Origin: Tabrizicola_A sp965284335
GTDB lineage: Bacteria; Pseudomonadota; Alphaproteobacteria; Rhodobacterales; Rhodobacteraceae
Assembly (NCBI RefSeq): GCF_965284335.1
Contig: NZ_OZ260076.1
Length of the DNA: 64,000 bases
Direction: 5' to 3' (one strand)
The position numbers and the translations under genes are program-made. Shown here one piece after another: positions 1 to 7,344 of this stretch; within the stretch, counting starts at the first letter, position 1; each line of letters starts with the position of its first letter. The notes under the pieces are model-generated. The model saw only the letters and a program-made list of their open reading frames with translations. It ran no database searches and was not told the DNA's origin.

Positions 1-310
1 AGCTGGGTTTAGAACGTCGTGAGACAGTTCGGTCCCTATCTGCCGTGGGTGTAGGAGACTTGAGAAGAGTTGCCCCTAGTACGAGAGGACCGGGGTGAAC
101 GAACCACTGGTGGACCAGTTATCGTGCCAACGGTAGTGCTGGGTAGCTATGTTCGGACAGGATAAACGCTGAAGGCATCTAAGCGTGAAGCCCCCTTCAA
201 AACAAGGTCTCCCTTGAGAGCCGTGGAAGACCACCACGTCGATAGGCCAGAGGTGTAAGTGCAGTAATGCATTCAGCTGACTGGTACTAATTGCTCGATA
301 GGCTTGATTT
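1..310 (+). rRNA. rrl: 23S ribosomal RNA, 3' end (partial)
   Basis: This is the 3' end of the large-subunit rRNA; the gene begins outside the window. The sarcin/ricin loop (AGTACGAGAGGACCGG at about 79-94) is present, as is the conserved terminal region ending near GGCTTGATTTGATC. The 3' boundary is placed by similarity to memory of alphaproteobacterial 23S ends and may be off by several bases. It is followed by 5S rRNA and tRNA-fMet in the usual Rhodobacterales order. Confidence 0.95.
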
Positions 311-439
311 GATCCAGTAACAGCAAGGTTACGGAAAAATCAAAAGCAACACATGCTCGCCAAAAGGCGAGATAGACTTGGAACAACACTGATGTAAGCC
401 GCAAAATCCCCCAAGGAACAGCGGCTTGTCTCTTCTTCG

Positions 440-556
440 GTTTGGTGGCTATAGCACGAGCAAAACACCCGATCCCTTCCCGAACTCGGCCGTTAAGTGC
501 CGTCGCGCCAATGGTACTGCGTCTTAAGACGTGGGAGAGTAGGTCACCGCCAAACC
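440..556 (+). rRNA. rrf: 5S ribosomal RNA
   Basis: A 117-base segment starts GTTTGGTGGC and ends GTCACCGCCAAACCT, so the 5' and 3' ends pair as the 5S helix I. Internal landmarks include CCCGATCCCTTCCCGAACTC and GGGAGAGTAGGTC. It lies about 130 bases after 23S rRNA and 68 bases before tRNA-fMet. Ends are accurate to a few bases. Confidence 0.95.
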
Positions 557-624
557 TAAAAAGAGACAACTCCCTAAAAACGATCCAAAATACCCTTCCA
601 TATCAAATCCCGGAAGGGAACCAG

Positions 625-701
<77 letters not shown>

Positions 702-731
702 AAAACATAAAAGAAATCAGACGCTTAGTAG

Positions 732-748
732 CCCAGTAAAACACTGGG
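732..748 (+). terminator. Possible rrn operon terminator hairpin
   Basis: A 6-bp stem CCCAGT/ACTGGG closes a 5-base loop 30 bases after tRNA-fMet. There is no clear T run after it, so this is only a weak candidate for the end of the rrn transcript. Confidence 0.35.
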
Positions 749-963
749 GTATTCCGTGCGCGCGTTTACATCAACGCCACATCAACACCGCACCAGAAAA
801 ATTGCATTCGCCCGCACTCGCGTGCGCTGGCGCGCATTCGCGGGCATTCAACCGCACCAAAATGACCGTTGGGCACCGATGAGACGCTTACCTTATTCGA
901 TAAGGTGGGCCTTCTGCCGTCCTCCACGGCGCTGGAATTACCGTTAACAGTAAACTATCCTGA

Positions 964-1680
964 GCGCAGCCCGCTCTTTGGCGCCTTGACGAGGCGATCT
1001 CGAAAACTGACCTCGATCTGCTCGCGCAATTGACCTTAATTTTGATTGAGCAAGGGTTATCGTCTGACGAGTATGTTTCACTAATCGGCGATCTCGGGGA
1101 CGTGCAGAAGCGGATTGGATCATATACCTATCTGTCGTGGAGTTTGGATTTAAGCGAAACTCTCGCGATCCTTCCTTGTCCGTCAGACGTCGCACATAAC
1201 GCCCGCCTCAGGTTTTTCATGCAAGTGCTTAGCCAGGCTAATGGCTTTTCGCATCGACTGACAGCAGTCGATCTGGTGCCACTTGAGATGCTGGCTAAGG
1301 ATTACGGTTTAGCCGATGACGCTGTCACTGCGCTAAATCAGTTTACTGCGTCGGATGACCTCGACGCGAAACCTACGACCGATCTAAGTGGCAAGACGAT
1401 TGGTGTCTATACACTCGCGGAATCTGCTGGGACCCGCGCTAAGCGCGCTCTGGAAGACTTGTTCCCAGGATGTAGGGTCGTCGTGAATTCGGATCTCGTT
1501 GCTACGGCGCAGCTAACTAGTTTGGCAAAGACGGCGGATATCTTTGTCTTCGCATGGAAGAGCAGCAGCCACCAGGCTTTCTACTGCGTGAAGGATGCGC
1601 GGGCGGGCAACGCTTCGATCTGGGCTCCGGGCAAGGGGACAGCTAGTATCATTCGTGCCATTTTCGACCACATTGGTTGA
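964..1680 (+). pseudogene. 3' end of a truncated large gene, function unknown (defence-island-like)
   Basis: An open frame runs from just after a TGA at 961 to a TGA at 1678. The first possible start (TTG at 1030) lies inside protein-like sequence (ISKTDLDLLAQL precedes it in frame), so the gene looks 5'-truncated. The last 100 residues look like an alpha/beta Rossmann-like domain: strand GKTIGVYTL, then a helix, FPGCRVVVNSD, ADIFVFAWKSSSHQAFYC and a closing GKGTASIIRAI. I have a vague memory of such an ending in large proteins of defence or DNA-modification islands (DpdD is one candidate), but cannot confirm it. Base composition is more AT-rich than the flanking core genes. It is followed at once by a remnant of another gene in the same frame. 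Confidence 0.4.
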
Positions 1681-1815
1681 GAATCGGAAGGCCTCGGCTG
1701 GCGTTTCCACCGGACCTGGAGCACCGATTGGTTCCATCGCCGTGCTGCCGAAATCGATCGCCTGAGGGAGGCTTTTGCGGAGGGGCCAGCATTTTCGGGT
1801 GCAAATATGGGGTAA
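1681..1815 (+). pseudogene. C-terminal remnant of a DUF3320/PF18741-type helicase-nuclease
   Basis: Directly after the stop of the preceding fragment, the same frame continues for 44 codons to a TAA at 1813. The peptide contains GLGWRFHRTWSTDWFHRR followed by EIDRLREAF. This is the well-known end of the REase-like domain (PF18741) found at the C terminus of DUF4011/DUF3320 superfamily 1 helicases of defence islands. No start codon or upstream body of that gene is present, so this is a deletion scar. The identification rests on motif recall; the fragment cannot be functional alone. Confidence 0.6.
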
Positions 1816-2141
1816 GCATGCGGCGAGCGCCACAGCTACTGGGTTTTGCAAAAACGGGGAAAGAACTGCGTGATGGAATTGACCTGGCTTTGCCGCGACC
1901 GGATGCTTGAGACTGCTAGCAAACCTCGTGGCGGCGGTTAGAAGCGGGCGTGGTTCGGTGACTGTCCTGCGCCAGTTAGACGACGCGGACTACGACCATA
2001 AAGTGCCGCTAGGCTTCCATAATTATGCTGAAGTTCAAGGCAAATTCATTGGCGCATGATTGGGTGAGGAACTGCCCCGCGTTGGACATACTGGCTCCCA
2101 TGGCAGGGCCAAAAGACGAGGCGAGCAGAAGACCCGCCCCC
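1816..2141. other. Island sequence without a recognisable gene
   Basis: About 325 bases between the helicase remnant and the leftward gene ending at 2142. Short open frames exist on both strands but none has a family motif, a ribosome binding site or consistent codon use. It is most simply further debris of lost island genes. No inverted repeats marking an insertion sequence were seen. Confidence 0.5.
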
Positions 2142-2789
2142 TTATCCCACCTCGACCCAAATACTGAACTGCCCGCTTTCATCGGTGATCTTGCGCGCGA
2201 TATGCGCCGCGGCTTCCGCAGCATCGATGCGCTGGAGCACTTCAGCTTGTTCGGCATCGAAGGCGATGGCCTCAGCATAGCTTGCGGTGCGGTGGTTCAG
2301 CCCGGTGGTGCTGTCGTGCCAGACGAAGGCGTCGTAATTGGTCAGGTCATCGCGCGCGGGATCGACTACCTCCCAGGTCTCGGCGCCATCCGCGCGTAGG
2401 TGGACGCCATTGATCACGCGGGTGGCCGCATGGTCGCGGCGGAGTTCGGCAAACACGCGGCGGCGGTGATCCTGGGCGGCCGCGAGACTTTCGTGGAGAT
2501 GACCGTCATGGGTGCGGAACAGGGTCTCCTCGATGTGGTCGCCGAAGTACATGATTGCCTCAGGCCGCATGCGCAGGTCGTGCGCCCACTGCAACCAGCC
2601 TGCGACCGTGTCGTGGCCGGGGCCGCCCTCAGCGGCGGCGGCATGGAACTCGGGTAGGCTTTCGAGCAGCGCGTAGCCCGCGAGATAGTCGTAGGTTTCG
2701 AGGCCGTTGGCCGTGAACCATGCCTCGAGGAAGGCATAGGCGCCGTCGCAAACGCCCATGTCCTTGAAGAACTGCAGGGTGGTTTTCAT
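2142..2789 (-). CDS. Hypothetical protein, phage/island-associated
   Basis: A 215-residue soluble protein starting MKTTLQFFKDMG. It is acidic and rich in His and aromatic residues (DYLAGYALLESL, YFGDHIEETLF, NYDAFVWHD). No signal peptide or membrane segment is present and I do not recognise a family. Its ATG overlaps the stop of the terminase remnant upstream (ATGA at 2786-2789), so it may have belonged to that phage or plasmid module. The open frame continues upstream of this ATG, but in the terminase region where another frame is the real one. Function unknown. Confidence 0.5.
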   Translation of the reverse strand: MKTTLQFFKDMGVCDGAYAFLEAWFTANGLETYDYLAGYALLESLPEFHAAAAEGGPGHDTVAGWLQWAHDLRMRPEAIMYFGDHIEETLFRTHDGHLHESLAAAQDHRRRVFAELRRDHAATRVINGVHLRADGAETWEVVDPARDDLTNYDAFVWHDSTTGLNHRTASYAEAIAFDAEQAEVLQRIDAAEAAAHIARKITDESGQFSIWVEVG

Positions 2790-3029
2790 CCGATGGCTCC
2801 ATAAGCGCGGCCGGACCCACCCAGCCAAGTGATCGCGTTCGCCCAGCGCAGCCTCTCGAATTGCAGCCACTGCATCTGGCCGCAAAGCGGGCAGGGAACG
2901 AAATACCGCCGCTGGTCACTTGCCTCGAACTCGCGCTCAATCCGGCTCAGCCCCCGGATCGTCGGCGTCGACACCATAAAAACCTTGCGCCGATGCGCGA
3001 AGGTTGTGGTGCGCGCCTCGGTCCGTCGA
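2786..3029 (-). pseudogene. Phage terminase large subunit (GpA-like), internal fragment
   Basis: Leftward reading gives EARTTTFAHRRKVFMVSTP, then TIRGLSRIEREFEASDQRRY and a CPLCG Cys pair followed by QMQWLQFERLRW. This is the middle of lambda-GpA-type terminases, which package phage DNA: the STPT strand, G-S-I--F helix and CPxCG are diagnostic. About 80 of more than 550 residues remain. Upstream (3030 onward) the similarity stops against a rightward gene; downstream it ends in a short unrelated tail (AYGAIG). It is a prophage relic inside the island. Confidence 0.7.
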
Positions 3030-4131
3030 TGTCGAGCAGAGCCGCAAGAGGCAGGACCGGCTGCAGGAGACTGCCAAAGAGATTACGCACCGCATAGCCA
3101 TCGTAGAATCAGAGTTGCAGATTCTGTCCCGTGAGAGGGCGGAAATAGCCAATGAGCTGGTGAGCATGGTCTGGTTCTGGCAGTATCTTTCGAAAGCGCA
3201 GGCCGACCGTCGCTCAGAGGTTGAGCGCGTGGACCTGAAAATTGAAGAGGTCAATAAACGCCTGGCCAGAGAGCGGTGTTGGCTACATGAGGCTCGAGAT
3301 GAATGGATCGAAGTGGATCGTAAATTGCGCGATTTCCACGCTTTCGACCTTAATTTTGCCCTTTCTGAACTTGAACCTTACGGCCCCGAGATTGCGCGCC
3401 TGAAGGTAAAGATCGATTCAGCTCGAGATGATCTTTTGAGGATGGAAAACGCTGTCGCTCCGCACGTTGAGCAGTACAAAAAGTTTTCCAAAGAGTACGC
3501 AAGCCTTAAGGCAAAAATTGATCTCGCCCGAGATTTCGTGCGCCGCCTCGGCGAAGCGAAGGATCGCCCAGCTCGTGGCGTGATCCATGGGGAATGTGAA
3601 CGGGCTCTCGGCGTTGGAAAACCTGGGACATTTATCTCTGATAATGAAAGAACGCTAAATTCCCTTGAACGAAATCGGGATAAGATGGAGCGGCGGATCA
3701 TATCTGAGCTCGACAAGGCGCAGCGGCGAATCGATCATCTAGTGATAGATGGCAAGAATATGTGCTTTCAAGAAAGCATGTTTATTGGGCTTAATGCCAT
3801 TGCAGCCTTTCTAGCCGCCCCTATTGGCCCGATCAAGGTCACTGTAGTCTTTGATGCAAATATACGTAACGATCTGAGGGCGGGCGACGACGAAATCAGA
3901 GCGCAGCTCGATCGGAAGGCTGCTGTTCACATTTCTCCCTCGAAAACGGCTGCTGACGAATTCTTGCTCAAACTAGCAAGCGGGAATCCGCATGCATTTA
4001 TTATGAGCAATGATCGCTTTAGGGAATACTCGGACTACAGCGCGGTTGCCGAAGGCCGCCTATTGCGGTTTCTGATTGCAGACAACAAATTAATAATAAA
4101 TGATCTTGATTTGACCCTGTCATTCCATTGA
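3004..4131 (+). CDS. Coiled-coil protein with C-terminal NYN/PIN-like nuclease domain
   Basis: 375 residues from a TTG. Residues about 10-220 are highly charged and heptad-rich, predicting a long coiled coil. Residues about 240-375 fit the NYN/PIN-like RNase fold: HLVIDGKNM (first acidic residue after strand 1), VTVVFDAN (second), then AADEFLLKLA, a strand HAFIMSNDRF (acidic ND) and RLLRFLIADNKLII. Such domains cut RNA with a cluster of Asp residues and Mg2+. The 5' end overlaps the antisense terminase relic, no ribosome binding site precedes the TTG and the coil starts at once, so the N terminus may be lost or the start wrong. Codon use is AT-richer than the core genome. The family is inferred from motifs; the biological role is unknown, perhaps defence or RNA turnover. 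Confidence 0.55.
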   Translation: MWCAPRSVDVEQSRKRQDRLQETAKEITHRIAIVESELQILSRERAEIANELVSMVWFWQYLSKAQADRRSEVERVDLKIEEVNKRLARERCWLHEARDEWIEVDRKLRDFHAFDLNFALSELEPYGPEIARLKVKIDSARDDLLRMENAVAPHVEQYKKFSKEYASLKAKIDLARDFVRRLGEAKDRPARGVIHGECERALGVGKPGTFISDNERTLNSLERNRDKMERRIISELDKAQRRIDHLVIDGKNMCFQESMFIGLNAIAAFLAAPIGPIKVTVVFDANIRNDLRAGDDEIRAQLDRKAAVHISPSKTAADEFLLKLASGNPHAFIMSNDRFREYSDYSAVAEGRLLRFLIADNKLIINDLDLTLSFH

Positions 4132-4237
4132 CCAACCTGTGGCTCTTCAAAGCTTCGCGCTTAAATTATTCGAGTGAAAGGAAGTGTTAGTGGCGGGGAA
4201 TTCCCTCAATGCATTGCGCAGGCTAACAGCTTTCTGA

Positions 4238-5878
4238 CTATTGGGTGCAAAACTCCGGCAGCTCACGCTCGTGCAATATCGCCCCACCCAGGCTCAGAAC
4301 GACCTCAACCCGTGGCACCGGCCCCCCTTTGTTCACTGAGGCCATAGTCAGCGAGATCGCCGCCTTCGGAGTGATGCCGGAGCCTTCCGCGAAATTTTCA
4401 GAGACATCAAGCCAGGCACTGCCCTCAAAGTCCCGGTTCCATGAGGTCCAGCCCCGATCCTGAACCAGCTCCAGTTCAAGCCGCCGCTTTCCGTGAAGAA
4501 CGATTTTCTCCTCAACAATAGCTCTCAGGCTGTATTTTCCGGCCGAGTCGCCTTCTGTGTTGACGAATTCAATATCCGTTCCCGCGAGACGAAGTTCACC
4601 CCATATCTTCCGACCTTCATGCAACTCCTCTGGAAAATCGACATTCAAAATGACCGGACCGATGATCCAGGGGCGAAGATCCTGATCGGTGATCGCCGCC
4701 TTTATCGTGTCAATCCAGGGAGCCAGAAGAGGGCTGTTCTCCTGATCCCTCAAATCTGCTTGGAAGGACAGCATATTCGCCGGTGAGCGCACTTGCAGAT
4801 TGCCACGAATATCATCGTAGCGGCCAAGAATGCTGGCCGCCGCCTCGCAGGCCATTAATCGATCCGCATCCTTCAACTCAGACAGAGAGATTTCGCTGAC
4901 GACGCCCTTGCGCTCAGTTTCGACAGCAAGGATCTTGTTGGCCAGCATTTGCTCCATAGCACGCTGGGTTTCTTTCTTGTGGCCGTCAATGAGGTCGCGC
5001 AAATCATGCTCGAAATCGTCGCGCGAGACATATTCATCCAGCTTGATAATTGCCACGTCCGTGGCAACCCATGTGATAGCAGCTCCGACCACGGCACATG
5101 CAGCGGCACCCGGCCCGCTCCACGAACAGCCAGCAGCAGCAGCCGCGCCACCAGTGGTAGCGGCAGCCCATTTCATTCCGGTCTTTGTTCCCACCTTTGC
5201 TGCGAGCTTTACCGCGAGCTTCTTGGCGAAAGCCTTGGTGAATACCTTTAAAGTGGCCCCCCCAACTAGGGCGACGCCGACGGTTCCAGCCGTTTTCTTC
5301 ATCCGAATTTGAGAATCTTGCAAAGCTTTGGTGACCACAGGCCCGATTGCCTCGAGCCCGCCCGGCTCAGCGGCCATAGCCTCATCCAGCGCCATGCGAA
5401 ATCTTTGGTCAAATTCTAGTGCTAGTTGTTCTTGTACAGCGCCTATACGCGTATCAAAACCGTTGAAGAGGTGTTCCTCCAGGCCGCCCCCCAGCTTCCC
5501 CATCGCAGCCGAGCCTAGTTCAAGCCACTCTCCCGTCAGAGAATAGTGAAAATCCATATACTTCGGGATGCCCGCATAGACTGGGGCATAAGCCTCCTCC
5601 AAACGGCCATGTATCTGCTCTCTGACCTTTTCTGCTTCCTCACCAGCCGTATTGAACCACTGTTCTACCTGCGTAGCACTCGTCCTTGTCTGATCGACAG
5701 AGCTGCCACGGCCATTTTCAACGCCTTGCCGACGTGCTTGCCAGGTCGCAAGAAGCTCAAGGCTGACCGTGATCACAAGTAAAAGCACAATGGTTCCCCA
5801 GAACCAGCGTGACAGATTTGGCCTTTTTTTGCCCTCGGTTCTGCTAATGTCCCCAGGGGTTTCGTCAGACTGGGGCAT
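4238..5878 (-). CDS. Membrane-anchored protein of unknown function (pair member 2)
   Basis: 546 residues. After a charged cytoplasmic leader comes one membrane helix (about 25-45, WGTIVLLLVITVSLELLATW). A helical region of about 150 residues follows, then a hydrophobic Ala/Gly-rich stretch (about 200-290) containing basic AFAKKLAVKLAAKV and a glycine-zipper-like GGAAAAAGCSW and AACAVVGAAITW segment. An acidic helical stretch (YVSRDDFEHDLRDLIDGHKK) comes next, and the last 150 residues look beta-rich. Its start overlaps the end of the upstream membrane gene by 14 bases, so the two are probably translated together. No known family is recognised. The glycine-zipper segment could insert in or oligomerise within a membrane, but that is inference. 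Confidence 0.65.
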   Translation of the reverse strand: MPQSDETPGDISRTEGKKRPNLSRWFWGTIVLLLVITVSLELLATWQARRQGVENGRGSSVDQTRTSATQVEQWFNTAGEEAEKVREQIHGRLEEAYAPVYAGIPKYMDFHYSLTGEWLELGSAAMGKLGGGLEEHLFNGFDTRIGAVQEQLALEFDQRFRMALDEAMAAEPGGLEAIGPVVTKALQDSQIRMKKTAGTVGVALVGGATLKVFTKAFAKKLAVKLAAKVGTKTGMKWAAATTGGAAAAAGCSWSGPGAAACAVVGAAITWVATDVAIIKLDEYVSRDDFEHDLRDLIDGHKKETQRAMEQMLANKILAVETERKGVVSEISLSELKDADRLMACEAAASILGRYDDIRGNLQVRSPANMLSFQADLRDQENSPLLAPWIDTIKAAITDQDLRPWIIGPVILNVDFPEELHEGRKIWGELRLAGTDIEFVNTEGDSAGKYSLRAIVEEKIVLHGKRRLELELVQDRGWTSWNRDFEGSAWLDVSENFAEGSGITPKAAISLTMASVNKGGPVPRVEVVLSLGGAILHERELPEFCTQ

Positions 5879-6641
5879 TCAACGTTCCGTGGTAATGTGT
5901 TTCAACAAAATGGGTGATGACCACGCTTGCCCTTGCAGCGAGAAAGCCGAAGATCGCCATGTCCAGATTGAACAAAATCGCGATAAGGCGATAGTCTCTC
6001 ATCTGCACCACAAGCCATATCTTTGATGCTTCAAAAGCGTAGCCAAAGGCGAGTATCTCGGCAATCCAGCCGCGTCTTTCCGGGAGCTCGCCCAACCCAG
6101 ACCGCACCGTAACGGAAAAATCCGCGGTGAGTATTTCTGCAGGAATGCTTTTGGCATACCATGTGACGAAAAAGAGGATGATCGAGAACGGCAATCCAAC
6201 CATCCATGCGCTCGGTCCGGTTGCGAAAATCCTATCGAAGGGAGGCATGAAATGCCTGGCCAGAAAACTCTGCATCCAAAGGAAAAGCCAGGCCGATGCG
6301 AAAACCAGGGCAAGAGAAACACCAATCTCAGCTTCTGACATCGTCAACGCATTCCAGGCCAACGCCGGCACGAACAGCAAAACCAAAAGCGTTGAGGAGA
6401 GAAATGCTCCTATCCGTCCGGTGAGCCAGCCTGCGAGCCAGGACCCAGACTTCAGAACTATTCCGCGTTCGGCCTTCCAACGATCAATGGTGATCGACCA
6501 ATTTCCGAGAAATATCATGGCCGCTAAACAGAGCAGCCAGATAGCGGCCCAGTCAGAAAAGCCGTAGGTCAACTTCCACAGCCAAAGCAACACCGCAGGC
6601 AGAAGTGTGACCACCAAGGCGATTGAGAGCCTACGCTTCAT
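5865..6641 (-). CDS. Polytopic membrane protein of unknown function (pair member 1)
   Basis: 258 residues from the ATG giving MKRRLSIALVVTLLPAVLLW; an upstream in-frame extension is polar and unlikely. I count about six hydrophobic segments (for example AAIWLLCLAAMIFLG, ISAFLSS-like TLLVLLFVPALAW, SLALVFASAWLFLW, GLPFSIILFFVTWY and the C-terminal LDMAIFGFLAARASVVI). No transporter or enzyme motif is seen. It is first in a two-gene leftward unit, its 3' end overlapping the next gene by 14 bases. Both genes lie in the island and have lower GC than the core. Could be a sensor, transporter or effector partner; unknown. Confidence 0.65.
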   Translation of the reverse strand: MKRRLSIALVVTLLPAVLLWLWKLTYGFSDWAAIWLLCLAAMIFLGNWSITIDRWKAERGIVLKSGSWLAGWLTGRIGAFLSSTLLVLLFVPALAWNALTMSEAEIGVSLALVFASAWLFLWMQSFLARHFMPPFDRIFATGPSAWMVGLPFSIILFFVTWYAKSIPAEILTADFSVTVRSGLGELPERRGWIAEILAFGYAFEASKIWLVVQMRDYRLIAILFNLDMAIFGFLAARASVVITHFVETHYHGTLNAPV

Positions 6642-6871
6642 GAAGATCCCGTTAACTGCCGCGAGTTTAATCGCTAGTGACTCAGGCGGCGTCCCGCAAG
6701 TCCGAACACCTATTTTCATTGGCCCCTGTTGATGTTTGGCTTGCCGCGTTCCGTCCTTCACCCTTTCCAAGGTGTTACCCTCGGCATCACATCCTTCACT
6801 TCAATGTCCCGCAGCATCGCGCCAATGAGCAAACCGTCTCGCACCCAGCCCAGCGCGAACCACCAGTCGTC

Positions 6872-7282
6872 ATAAGCCCAACACTGCGCAACGCCATCGC
6901 CATCGCCCGAGGTCTGGGATGCGAGCTTGCGGAACTGGTGGACCGCGAGACGGCGCAGATTACCCGCGCGGGTGAAAACCTGCGTTTCGTCGATGAAACC
7001 ACCGGGATTGAGCGTTTGGCGCTGGCGCGGCCCACACCGGACATCGAGCTTTTGTCTTACACAGTGCCGCCGGGGGTGACCTCTAGTCGTTTCGCGGCAC
7101 ACAAGCCGGGAACGCGCGAGATATTCCATCTGCTTGCAGGACAGCTGGAGATACATACCGCGCAAGAAGATGTTACGTTGAACAGCGGCGACACTGTCAC
7201 ATTGCGGGTGGATTCCGAGCATTGGTTTAAGAGCACAGGTTCCGTGCCTGCCCGCCTGATCCTGACGGTTCTTGGCGCTTAA
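6872..7282 (+). pseudogene. HTH-less remnant of an XRE-family regulator with cupin domain
   Basis: The frame from PTLRNAIAIARGLGCELAEL to the TAA at 7280 matches the end of an XRE helix-turn-helix (the 'TL--IA-ALG--L-EL' helix) followed by a complete cupin: GVTSSRFAAHKPGTREIFHL, LNSGDTVTLRVDSEHWFKS and ARLILTVLGA. In intact members an N-terminal HTH binds DNA and the cupin senses a ligand. Here the HTH recognition helices are missing; the frame does extend to an ATG at 6677, but those 65 residues do not look like XRE sequence. It therefore appears broken at its 5' end at the right edge of the island. Confidence 0.6.
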
Positions 7283-7344
7283 TCGCCATTGAGAATTGAC
7301 GCTGCGCAGGCTCGAGTCTCAGTGGTCACGCACAAAAACAGTTC

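Noticed and set aside
756..947. Short Arg/Pro-rich frame downstream of tRNA-fMet
   Set aside because: No ribosome binding site, atypical composition and no recognised motif; most likely non-coding.
944..1195. Minus-strand frame opposite the truncated gene end
   Set aside because: It is the shadow of the better-supported plus-strand frame.
6758..6868. Minus-strand peptide tail ending in VMPRVTPWKG
   Set aside because: It looks protein-like, perhaps the end of a lost gene, but I cannot name a family and the piece is under 40 residues, so it is not annotated.
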